The notes beneath the pieces are model-generated. The model made no database searches and had not been told where the DNA came from. It was given only the letters and a program-made list of their open reading frames with translations. From Vigna angularis (taxonomy: Eukaryota; Streptophyta; Magnoliopsida; Fabales; Fabaceae): DNA of 64,000 bases. The number at the start of each line of letters is the position of its first letter. Positions within the stretch are counted from its first letter, which is position 1. Position numbers and translations under genes: made by a program. The stretch spans positions 50,795,631-50,859,630 of the forward strand of contig NC_068971.1 of assembly GCF_016808095.1 (NCBI RefSeq), in the 5' to 3' direction. Below are positions 1-12,319 of this stretch, in pieces.

Positions 1-3000
1 ATTACTCTTAAATATAATCTTCCACAAGTTATATGATAATATGATTTGTAAGTTTTTAATTGATATTTTTTATAATTTCTTTTTTTGTAAAATTGAATGT
101 ATTTGATTATTGTAGCAAAATGTTTCACATGATTTATATAAACTATTTATTTATTATTATTATTACAAACTTACCATATTTATTTATAATTATTCTATAA
201 CTATTATTATTGTAGGTTGACATATAAGTGAAAAACAAATCACGTTCAGAATAATTTTACTGAGAAATGTCAATTATAACTTTTTGGTTGACATATTTTT
301 TGGTTTATTATCATATTTATAATAATTTATTGCAAATAATAGCAATAATTGTTGTTAAGTTACCTTAAATACTAACATAATAAAAATTAATTAAATCTGA
401 TGTCATGTTTTATATTTACTAGAATAATACAATAAGGCTTTTTACTGTTGCTGTAGAAGATTTCATTCTGTTAACTGATATTTTAAAATGATTTTTTTCA
501 AACTTAAGAAAAATATATTATACCAAAATTGTCAAAATTGAATTGACTCCACCCAATAGGGCAAGTTGGACAATCCAACTTTAACTTAAAAAAGGAACTA
601 AGTGCATATGAGTTGAAAATATTGCCTTTCTATTACTGTTTATTATTTTTTTTGAAAAGTTTATATAAATGTAAATTTAGAAATATATTATTTTGATATC
701 AATCAACATATCCTACTCTCCCAGTAATTACAAATAAATTCATCATGATCAGAATTATTCAAATTCAATGATGAAAATCTGTACATTAATTCAATATGAT
801 ATAAATATAGATAAATACTTTATTTTTTTATTTTTAAATGGTATGAGTGTCTATTTAATTTAATTGTTTAAATTGAGTATAAAAGAGTTTCATTTTTTTA
901 TATTCATTTTAATACTCGTTCGCATATCCATCATATTTTTAATTAGTAAAACATATTAATGTATTAGGAAAAATAGTAAACTCATTAATTTTTTTGTAAC
1001 TTATTTTTAACACAAATATCATATTTTTTTTTATTTTTTAATTATTTAAATTTTATTTAATCGATATTTGATATTTATATAATTATAATTATTTTTTTAT
1101 ATTAAGTATGTAAAAAATAAAATGTATTTCCTTTTAAAGTTGAATATTGAATAGTATCATATTTTATTTGTTGTAATTTTTATTTTTATAAAAGATATTT
1201 AATTAATATTTAAAATAAAAAAATTTATTTTTTGTTAAAAATAAAAATGACAAAAATTGTATATCCATTAAATTAAATGTAAATGATTTTTATCATCAAT
1301 ATTTTTCCTACATCGATCATATTAAAATAATGATTTTTAATATAATTTTTTTCCTGTTGTAACAAATGTTCAATGTTTTCCCTTTCTTTTTGTTGACTTA
1401 ATGTAAATAACAATTTAATAGCACTTTTCATCTCCATACTCATTATTATTGTTCAATGTTTTTTCTCTTGTTGGCTAGTAGTTTCTATATTTTCTTAAAA
1501 ATTTAAGAAAATATTTTTCATTATATAAACATCGTAGTTAGAGGATGAGGAGTTAATATAATCATTCATTTATTTTAAGCGTTTATTATTCAACATTAAT
1601 GTTGATTTAACGAAAAATATCCTGTTAAAAAAATATATAATAAAATATATATAAAAGAAAAATATATAATAAAAAATAAATAGAAAAAATATTAAATTAT
1701 TACTAATATATAAAGATAAAAGATAGTACTAAACTTAAAATAATTCAATTTTAAATATTAATTCATCGCGTATCATTCTACAGTTCTTCGAACTTATATG
1801 ATAGATAGTTTATGATAAAATAATAGTATAAAAAGCTTTGCATTATTATTGTATCTCGTTTTTTTTTATCAAAAGTAAATGATTCAATAAACATGTGCTG
1901 CTAACAATTATACTAAAACATTGATCCAATCATTTAACAACCGATTATTAAAATCTGCATTAACCAGGTTTTCATAAATAAGTTATTTTCTCTAACAATA
2001 AACAATTATCAGCATGAGATTTTCATATATATAACCAACCACTTTCATTATTTGATATATTTTTTTCCATAAAATGTGTAACAACTTTTAAGGACATTGT
2101 ATTGCTAAGGTTTCTTAATTGTTTTGCATTAAGATGCCATCAAAAGTACAGGAATAATTAATTTTGTTGGAGAGTCCACTTGTTTGAGATAATTAACATA
2201 TTACCTAAAGAAAACTGAAAGAGAAAAATTAGTTTAGGAAAAGTATGATATACACATATCTCCACACTGATAACATATTATTCGCTTTGGGCTAATGATA
2301 AGATATTGCCTGCTATGAGTCAAGTCCTCACGGATTTGCTTTTGGTACCACTCCAAAATGTCTTTTACCAATGAAGGTATCTATGTGTATATAAACTCAT
2401 ATTTATCTCTTCTTTTAATCGATGTGAGACTTTGTTTGTATCCCAACAAAGTATGCATCTTTAGTTTAGGGGTGAGCTTTGTAATTCTGGTAGTTTTTTT
2501 ATTTTCTCAGGATTGGATCATCCTTAATCACTTAAAAGGTAAAAGCCCAACAAGAAAAATTAAAAATAGGTAAACATCCAAGGTTAAAGAGGATATGTGT
2601 TTTCTTTTTAAGAATGAACTATTAATACTAACTTGAGCATTGAATTTTCTTTGCAAATATCCCACAATTCGAGACCAACAATCCATTTTTTAAGATTAAA
2701 GATGATAACTAAAAAACTAAAGATACTCGTAGCACTTGGAATGAAGACCAAATACTAAAGACAAAGATGGTAGAGGAAACCATTATTAAATTTGCAATAT
2801 ATTCCTTTTACTTCAATATTTTTCATTTTTTCTTCATCTATTAAGTAAGAAGTTTGTATTTTCATTATAACTTTGTTTGATGAAAAAGGTTGCATTATTA
2901 ATTGATTCATTTTTTTGGTATAAATTTTGATTTGATTAATGAAATTTGTGTAAGTATCTAGAACTTGGATGCATTTTTAACTCCTAGTTATTAATTGGAA

Positions 3001-6000
3001 TTCAAGTATTTATCGTGCAAAGATATTTAAATTGAATTTGATTTATTGACAATATAAAAGTTATTATTAGTGAAATTATTTTTATTATGATTCTTGTCAA
3101 TAGATTGTTTTAGATTGAGTATGGCACCTATTTAGCTTTTGAACTTGTGATTAGTAGATTCAAATTGAGGTATAATGGTTATAATTGACAAAATTGTACA
3201 TTTTGAGTATGACCTGAAATTTTAAACTTAATAGGATTAATAGAATGAGTAAAACATAAGTTGGAAACATGATGTGGATAGAAAAAAAAAATGTTTTTTC
3301 TATATGACTAGCTGGACACCTAAGCAATAGAGTAATGTATAATAGAAATTAGTAAAATATATGAATTTAGTAATGTAATATTAAGAAAACTACAAAAAGA
3401 ACCCAAACAAAGTACACTGTATTAAAGAAAATGAAAGGTTGGTTATTTTATTGATTAAAAAAATAAAAGACAAAGAAAGGTTACCCACATCAACAACTGC
3501 TTCCACCATTACTGAATATAATTTGGTACTTTGCTGCTAACAGCCAATTCAATTTCGCCAAATTCAAATTCCACATAAGAAAACTGCCCAATCATATAGC
3601 TAATGTGACTCATTTTTCAAAATACTTTATTTGCAGTTTTAATTAAGCACGTGATAATATACAGTATCTATGATTTTTCAAACCTTTTATATAATTTACG
3701 ATGTTAATTATTTTATAATGAATATGTGATAACTCTAACTCTGGACGTCGTCGGCATTTAGAAAATTCAAATCAGAAACCTTTAATTTTAGTTTTAACTT
3801 TGGAGAAAGCTCAGTGGCGACATGAATATGTCACATTCATTTGTTTATGAAAGGATCGCACATAAAATAATGTTTTTTTACATAAGGCATAAGATAATGG
3901 TAACTCAATAAACATGTTTGAAAATGATGGTTGGTTTATTTATTACTATTATTAAGATAGAAAAACACACATCTAGAAGAACAACAACAACAATGCCCAC
4001 ACTTCAAATGTTTATTACAATTCTTGTATGAGTGCTTGTGCATGCATGCTTTGATGGGATCATTTATATTTTTAATTTGGATTGATTGTAATTTTATTTT
4101 ATAAATATTTTGGTTTTTTTTATCATTTTAATACTTTCCATTTTTAAAATCCTTAATTTTGATCTAATTTTAAAATTTTGTATACTTTAATTGCTTAAAT
4201 GAATATGCTAAATCTATAACTTAATTAAATAATAGTAAACAAAATAAACTATGTATAAAATTAAATATGAAAATTAAAATATGAAAATTAAAAATCGATT
4301 ATCACACATTAAAACTAATAATATAACTTAACATTTTATTTTCTAGTTTAAAGTCTAATAGAATATGTGAGGCTGATCTTGATAGAATACAGTTTTTTCA
4401 ATTAGTCACTTAGGACGAAAGTGAAAAGAAAAAAAAGCACATCAATTTTTGTGATGTTGGTATCGTTAAGAGTTTTGTTTGAGTGGCGGATTCAAAATAT
4501 GAATTGCTTGAATTGAAAATATGTTGGCTGATTGATATATTATGTTATTTTATGGTTTTGTGTTAAATGATGAATGAATAAATATGAATTTTGTATATTT
4601 ACATAGTTGTGTATTTAAATTATAATATTGTTATATATTTTTTTATTTTTAAAATTTTTAATTTAAAAGACGGATTAACGAATAAGTTTATCTTATTCTA
4701 CGTTTGACATGTTAGCTTGGCGAATTAAAAAATAAAAATTAAAATAAACTGGTGAATTGAGAACTCCAATCTAACTTTTCAATTTTTGATAAATTAACAA
4801 GACGTGACTCACTTTATAACTCTTAACCTTGTTATGAATATTGTTTGAGATTATAAGATATATATATATATTACAACTCGGATATTACGAGTCAAAAGTG
4901 ATGAAAATATGATGTATGTATGGAAAGTTACCGTATTTTATTAGTGTAATTGGTGTTACATAAAATAGGTTAACTTTCAAGTTTGAGCTTAATATAATAC
5001 CGAAAAAATTACCTCACTTAAGTTTTTAATTGATGTTTGCATAGAAAACAAACGTATTTAATTTTTATTGTAAATTAAGTTTTATAAAATGTCAGACTGA
5101 GATAAAATGCTAAAAAAACAAACAAAAGTCACGTGAAGCTCCTTCTAAAAAATTATTATGCATGTATAATCTGTTTTCACATAAATGAAATTTAATTAAA
5201 TAAACTTATAGAGTATAAAAATAATAATATTTCTAAAATAGTGTTAAGGAATGGTGCCATCAAGGTTGCGTGTTACGAGCGTCTGAGTGAAAAAAAATAA
5301 AAAGATGTCAGAAGTAAAACGAAACCCATAAGAATTTCAAGGTTAGAAAAAGACTTTGGAAATTAAAACTTATATATAAAAAAATCATTTAAACATTTAA
5401 TGAGCATACAGATACAAAAAAAAGCCCTACAAACTATAACTAATGTAGCCAAAATAGATAAAATAAACAAATACTCAAATGGTTGTTTTCCTAATAAACT
5501 TAATTATACCTTTTTCAAGTTACTATATAATTATTTAGTCAAACTAACTTATAATTACTCCACTTAACAAACACGTGTATCGTTAAAATTTTAACAGATG
5601 TATGGATCAAAATATATAATTTTAAAAGCCTAAGACCAATTTCAAACTTATAGAATATATTTTATCTAACTAAAAATTTTCGAATAATATAAATATGCAT
5701 GTACATTAACCCAGTTGCACGTACAGTAATGCAAATTGTTGGAGGAAAATGAATTAAAAAGGGAAATATACTCTTTTTACAAATAAGAATAAAAAATTGG
5801 CAAGGAAAGGAGTGGAAGTTGCGGTATTTGATGAATTTAAAATATGCCTTTATAAAGCAGACAGCAATGAGTACATTAAATAAGGTAGATATGATTTAAA
5901 ATTATGGCGTGCTTAGTTATCACCACAAATAATCGATTCAGAAGTGGGGACAAAACAAAACCCAGCTTTATTTAGACACAATCAAATTTTCGACATCATC

Positions 6001-6278
6001 GTAAACCAAAGAAGAAAACAACTTGTCCAAATAATTTCATACCAAAATGTCCAATCTCCATTTCATCATATCTTTGCTCAAGGCCTCAATGTGCAAACAA
6101 ATACCTATCTCTTTACTAGATTTTGTAGCACGTTTGGGAGTAGTTGAGAAGTAATAAATTATTTCTTAAATAGTTATAACCAAGCATGGTCCAAACTAAT
6201 TATTATTATTAATTATTATTATTATTGTATATTACATTTGGAAATTTGGAAATATAGAGTTGGAATGTGAAGAATGAA
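1..6278. other. AT-rich intergenic region
   Basis: No gene is supported. The stretch is very AT-rich with poly-A/T runs and only short open frames that lack recognisable domains or coding composition. The only structured piece I recognise is an LTR/TRIM-like relic near 2285-2455, listed separately. Its right end is downstream of the minus-strand dioxygenase gene and may include that gene's 3' UTR. Confidence 0.6.
2285..2455 (+). repeat. LTR/TRIM-like dispersed repeat relic
   Basis: The stretch contains a TTTGGTACCACTCCAAAA-type block near 2341, then an 'accaatgaagg' block, a 'tataaactcat' block and a terminal 'cgatgtgagacttt...cccaaca' block near 2420-2450. From memory this order matches a very common dicot dispersed repeat that looks like an LTR or TRIM end. 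I see no internal coding region or second LTR, so it is probably a solo or truncated copy. The family name is uncertain. Confidence 0.5.
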
Positions 6279-8921
6279 TCATTTTGGAGACTTTAGAGAT
6301 TCAACTTGAGATTTTCCTCGAGGTCCTCTCATTCTAATGAAGAGTCTATATTCATCGAAGGTCATTGGTGGATAAAGTGAAGGTGTATTCACTGTTACCA
6401 GCTCCTTTATTGGTTCTATGCGTATATCACTTTTCGGGTTGTAGAAAAAAGCCAGAGAAACTCTCTCCTTATCTGAGTTTACTATCACTCTGTGTTCCAC
6501 ACTCTTGTAAATTGCATTGCTCAGTACCTACTCAAACACAAACAAACAAAAAACAACCAAATCATTCACCAACACCGTCTTATGATTTCGTAATTAACCA
6601 TAATGTTATTATTGTGATGAGGATGTGAGATGGAAAGCATTTCATGTTTTGCAAATTAAATAATATTCCACCTGTCCAGTTGAGTGAGAGTGAACATGTT
6701 GGCCTATGGGGCCTTCAACAGTTAAATAATTTGATAGTGATGCTGCACATGACCAACAACGGTTACTCTGTTTTCATATGCTCCTCGTATAATTGGTCAC
6801 TTTTTAGTTACATCACTGTGCAATTTTTACAGTTCACACACATAAAAAGCATAACTCACCTTTTTCCGTATTTCCTTTTCACACAGACCTTATATATGCC
6901 AAAAATAATTTTAACATGTTTCAAATTACAAGATAAAGATGACAGGATTATAACTTTAAACCTAATAATGACAACGTTAATTTATTTTATTTCTTATGTT
7001 TCTTTTTCTTTTCTTTATCTACCTTTAACTGAATCGTAAGTTGCATACTCCTTACCCTTTAGCTCGATGGGCCATTTTGATATATTTTTCGACACTATGA
7101 AGGAATCTTATCCCTTTTACATTAAATCCTATGACTCTATCCTTAAACCTTTTAGGTCAAATGTTTATCTACTTTATGTAAGTGCGTAGTTTTCAGAATT
7201 TATATTTTAGATGTCGTAAACTTGACGAAAGTCTATCACTTATTATCGTTTTTATTCCAGAATAAATTATTCATCTAAAATAATTAAACATGTAAATAAT
7301 AAAGTAAGAATCCAATTAAAATGTAATGATATCATCATCCAATTATTTATTTCAAAGGCAAACATCTGAAATATTTTGAACCGATTAATGCTGTGTAGTC
7401 TTTTAATTAAAACGGTTGAAAATATGACACGCTAACAACATATTTTTAGCATGCTTGTTAAAACACATTTTTATATACATTGAAAAACAGTGAAAGTCAC
7501 ACATTTTTTTTAGATATTTCTTATTTGAGTGTATTAACAAAACTCTTCATTTTTAATTTCATCCTTTGACAATAGTGGTGTGGAAAATTATCTTAAATGT
7601 TCAAAAAGATGATAAAGGAGTTGAAAAAGGAAAAACTAAAGTAACAACTGAACTTCGCATGTGTTGTGTTCTCTTTAAGTGGGCATGGTAATGCAAACAG
7701 TGACAAATTAATGCAAAAATCTGTGAATATGGATAACAGAGAGATTGAAAATTACTCACCTGAATTTGATCGCCAATATTAACGATGAAAGCATGGCGTG
7801 CAGGCTTCACAGTAATCCAATTGTTGAATTTTCGAACTTGAAGACCAGGAACTTGATCATCTGGAAGCAACATGGTCATTCCTCCAGGGTCTGAGTGTGA
7901 TGAGAGACCCAGTGTTAACTCTGGTCGTGGACACTTAGGGTAAAAATTCACTCTCAGACATGCCCCTATGTCTTCCCCCCCAAAAGCATTTTGAAGAGTC
8001 TTTTCGTCTAATCCAAGGTTTATCGACAAAACCTTCATCAACCTCCCACACAGCTTCACTAACTCTCTCCCATACTCATCAAACACTTCCCTACATAACA
8101 CAATACGCTGTTAATTACTACCACACATACAAAACAAACTTCATGTCTTCTTTTTTGGACAGAGCTTACATATAGATGTTACTACTAACTTCATATCTCG
8201 GTATAATTACTAATATTTTAATTCGTATATGTACTATACTGAGACGAAACTCTGGTTTTAATTGGAAAAAACTTTAATCAGAGATAGAGTTTTATCAATT
8301 CCATCATGATATGGTTTTCATCTCACTAACATAATTGAAGTTATAGTATAGTAAGCATATTAAGAACAGAATTTTGTGTAAAGTTTTGTCGAAGTTTAGT
8401 ATGGTGTGGTGAATTTACCTGCATTGGGGAGGCAAGTTCGGCCATTTGTTACAGTCCTTGAGAGCCAAGGGAAGATAGTGAAGATAATAGTAATCACTCC
8501 AATCAAGAATAGCACCTTTCTCGATTCCAAGTCTGCTTCCATAGCCTTCGTAAGTTTTGGGTGAGTTTGCGTATTGTTGCTTGACCTCCATGGGCAAGTG
8601 AAAGAATTGACGCCAAGTTTCCCTAACCTTGTCCATCAAATCGGGATCGACGCCATGGTTTGTGATTTGGAAGAAGCCCCACTCCTTGCAAGCGTCTGAG
8701 ATTTGCTTAAGAATTGAGGATGAGACATGATGGTCGACGCCACCGAGACCTCCGAGGTCGATGATGGGGATGTTGTTGGCATCATCAAAATCAGAGCTTC
8801 CGGATGATGGTCTATCGGTAGAGGGCTTGATGTACCTTTCGGGGATTGAATCGAAGCAGCTTTCGGATAAAGACTGAACCCGAACAATAGGTTCTGGCCA
8901 ATCTGGTTGGTCTTTTGACAT
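6279..8921 (-). CDS. 2-oxoglutarate/Fe(II) dioxygenase, jasmonate-induced oxygenase (JOX) type
   Basis: Three coding exons on the minus strand: 8419-8921, 7760-8090 and 6279-6527. They join in phase to 360 aa, the usual length for the family. The N-terminal half is the DIOX_N domain (about residues 50-160). The C-terminal half is the 2OG-Fe(II) oxygenase fold, with iron ligands H233, D235 and H290 and the 2-oxoglutarate RxS pair R300/S302. The C-terminal RIEPIKELV block and the RGPRGKSQVESLKSP tail closely resemble Arabidopsis At5g05600 (JOX2) and its sisters. In that clade the enzymes hydroxylate jasmonic acid to 12-OH-JA, lowering jasmonate signalling; they are cytosolic. Substrate here is inferred from the clade, and a flavonoid-dioxygenase label (LDOX-like) is the older alternative. 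Splice sites are canonical. Intron 2 (6528-7759) is 1.23 kb and contains no other gene. Confidence 0.9.
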
Positions 8922-8971
8922 TGCTAGCTAGATAGTAGTACAATACTAGACAGGGTAATTGGTCGGTTGGT

Positions 8972-8978
8972 GTTTATA
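8972..8978 (-). promoter_or_regulatory. Candidate TATA box of the JOX-type gene
   Basis: On the minus strand this reads TATAAAC, about 50 bp upstream of the ATG at 8921. If used, the 5' UTR would be only about 20-25 nt. A second TATA-like string (TGTATATTT) lies at 8985-8993. Confidence 0.3.
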
Positions 8979-9192
8979 AGAAGAAATATACAGTGAAGTA
9001 TGAAAGGAAGTGGTTATTTTTTTAATTTGAAAGTTGAGAGACTTGGAAGAGAAAGATAATGGATTTGAATTTGAGGCAAAGAAAGAAAGAAAGAAGAGGA
9101 AGAAGAGTGTCGGGATGAGATATGGTGGAAGTTAAAGGAAGAGAAGAGAGTGGGACCGTGGAGGCATGAAAAGCGAAATGGACGTAATATAA

Positions 9193-9198
9193 AACGTG
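9193..9198 (+). promoter_or_regulatory. T/G-box (AACGTG) upstream of the JOX-type gene
   Basis: An AACGTG hexamer lies about 270 bp upstream of the dioxygenase start. AACGTG is a known variant binding site for MYC2-class bHLH factors, which drive jasmonate-responsive genes. A GACGTG core is also present near 9399. A hexamer is expected by chance often, so this is suggestive only. Confidence 0.25.
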
Positions 9199-11625
9199 AA
9201 GTTTGTGGGTTTTTAAAGGGTGTTTCTGTGTGTGAAATGCTGTGCAAGTTAATTCCAAGACACCAGACACTTCGATGTGGGGACTATTTATTTATTCAGT
9301 CATCTTTCAATTTAAGTCTTTTTCATAATTTCGTTAAAAGAATTAATATATGTTAGAATGTTAAAAAAATCAGTTATTGATTGTTTTTCATGACGTTGAC
9401 GTGTTGGTTTGAAATCTCTAAAATATCATTATTAAACAAATTTCTGTTTATTTAAAATAAAATCGGTAACCATCTTGGGACAGGGTTATGGTTGTCGCAC
9501 CTTGTGGTCCATCACTAATACTATGTTCAGCATGTGAATTGGCAGCGTGATCCAATTCTATCACATTTTTTAAACATCCGTACTATTTATTCTATGAACT
9601 TTAATTATTTTTAAAATTTCCAATGATAAATATGCCAAATATTTATTTCAATAAACTTCTTCATAAATACCTTTTTCAGGCAACAAATTAACTTATCCAC
9701 GCTCTAATTCTAATTTTACTTTATCAAAAAGTACACGTTAGTTTTCCTTTTTGAGTTTAATTTTGAAATAAGACATTTAATTGGAAACCTTAAAGTCTTA
9801 TATGTTTAAATACATAACATAATTAGAAAACGTAACAAACAGCATGTGAATTAGGAGTATGGCTCACCAAATTAGGAGCCAACAGCAAATGATTTTGGTT
9901 AGAACACGCCTCTCCAACTTTGGACCTCATCAGCTCCCCCACTCTCATCAATGACATCACCTTCTGATTCCATTATAAATTATACTATTATCGTGTAATC
10001 ATTCATTAGTTTGGTTTACCCTATTATATTCATAATTTCTTTAATTTTAAATGAATAAGAACATTTATCCATGTGCTTTTTAAAATAATAATAGTTTATA
10101 TAATACAATTATATATTAATCATAGTATAATAATTAAAATTTATAGGGTTACCTTGAAAATGAGCGTCATATATATTATTATGAGTGATTAATAAATTTT
10201 ATATTTAAATGAAATATATAGTCGTAATTATTTATCTTTTAGGGGAAATATTTATGACTTTAAAAAAGTGGTTAGTGTTAGGTTATTTTATTAAAATATT
10301 TCAAAATTTTAGATATACTTTTTTTATTAAAATTAATGTAATATTAAGAATAAGTTTTAGGCTGTATTAAATTTTGATGTGTGGATACGATAGAGTTTTA
10401 ATTTAGGAAGAAATTAGATATGGGCTTACGAAGATAAGGGAGAGCGGATTTGTACTTATGGTTGGTGTTTGTTTGAGACTATTTGTAAGCATTGGAGAGC
10501 GCGGATCTACGGGATCATTTTCTCTTCTCATCTCGTCTCATGTGAAGAGATATGAGATGATACATCTTGTTTTACAATATTTAAAATTACATTATTTTCA
10601 CAGGCATGACTGTTTTACGTAACCTTCTTATTTTTGGGTGGTATATGAGATTTTGGGAAGAATAGTGGAAAGGAATCGGTTCTATCGTGGAAGGGAATCA
10701 TGACGGGGAGGATGAACTGTGTTTCACCACATGAATCTCATCTCTGTCTGGTGCTTGTCACAAACAATCTTATATACGTAATTTCATCACATCTATTTCA
10801 ATGTTTTTTAATATTTGTTTACTATTTATATGTATATTTTAAATAAAATATTTAAATGGATGGGCCTAGATAACATAAAATGACAAGAACACTTAATTTT
10901 CTAGGTCATTAAAATTACTTTTAGCATTAAGAAACTACATTATTTAGTTGTAGTTGATAATCGATTTAATATATATTTTAATTATTTTTTAAAAATATTA
11001 GATTGATTGGTTCCTAATCGATTTAATATAAATATATATTAAATTAATTATACAACCAATTTAATATATTTTTGACCTATTATATTAACGTATATTGCAT
11101 CCATCATGAAATTCTGAATTGTGAAATTAAAACACAACTTCACTTAAAATCAATTATATTTAAGTAAAATTATGTAAAAACAATACAACTTTAACATATA
11201 AATATTTGAACTAAATTCATAAATAGATAACACAATTTATTCAAAAATTCACTTTTAGTAGAAGGTGAAGAAAACTTATAATTGAATAATTTTCATATTA
11301 AAAATTAAAAAAAAATTAAAAAAAATTGATCAAATTTAAAAACGATGAAGTCGTATTTTGTATATACAACTTTTAATTTCTATAAAAATTTTATCATTTT
11401 TATTCACGACTTTTCAATCTTTATTTTATTTCTTCTATTTAAACTTTTATACGTTTTATTTCTTTTCAAATTTTTAGATAATTTAATTACTAAAATGATA
11501 TATATACAATTTTTATATACTTTTTTAATTTTGATATATTAATCAAATTATAAATAAATATCTTAAAATATAAAATATTGTTATAATTTACTAAATTGAT
11601 ATTATATATATAGTTTAATAAGAAA

Positions 11626-11628
<3 letters not shown>

Positions 11629-11660
<32 letters not shown>
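11629..11660. repeat. (TA)16 microsatellite
   Basis: An uninterrupted TA dinucleotide run of about 32 bases in AT-rich intergenic DNA. Confidence 0.9.
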
Positions 11661-11665
<5 letters not shown>

Positions 11666-12319
11666 AATCATTTTCAAATTTCAATTAAAAAATGTGATAA
11701 TATAAAGATTAAAAAACATAAAAATAGTACTATATTTTCTAAATATATATCTATAATAAATACCGTATATAAATTTAAAAACTATTTTATTTAAAAATTG
11801 AAAAATATTAACATATAAAGTTAAGAAAAATAAAATAGTAAAAAACATTTAAACTTTTTCTTTTAATTTGTTAGTTAAATTATAAAAAAATGTCTCAAAG
11901 GAAAAAAATTACACAAAATTAAAAAAGTTTATATTTCATTTTAATGAAATTATTAAAAAAAATAGATATAAAATATTAAAAAAAAATGTGAAGTTGTTTA
12001 AATATCGTAAAATTAAAAAATATATGATTATAAAAAGTATATTAAAAGTATTATAAATTTTAAAATCCATTTATTAAAAGATTTATAAATTTTAAAATCC
12101 ATCTATACTTTTTTTAAAGAATAGCGATATCGTAATTTTCAAACAAAATTAACGTAGATATCGGTACATTTGCAATTTGCCCTATCTTGGATTTTAGGAA
12201 TTTCCTGTGTACCCCAAATGGTAAGAAAACTCTGAGTTTGGTTCCTGCCGCAACATTCACTCATTCTAATCCGTGTCGGTTTTTCAGAGCAACGGTCAAG
12301 TCACTGTTCAAGTGTCACC

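Larger units (their letters stand above)
8922..12319. other. Intergenic region between the JOX-type gene and PAI
   Basis: The left 400 bp is the dioxygenase promoter, purine-rich on the plus strand around 9050-9150. The rest is AT-rich, with no supported gene. A (TA)16 microsatellite lies at 11629-11660. A short direct repeat ('ttataaattttaaaatccat' twice) lies near 12051-12103. The segment 10380-10760 is less AT-biased than its surroundings but shows no recognisable reading frame. Confidence 0.5.

Noticed and set aside
6644..7039. 131-codon plus-strand frame
   Set aside because: Lies inside intron 2 of the dioxygenase gene on the opposite strand, with no domain and AT-driven composition.
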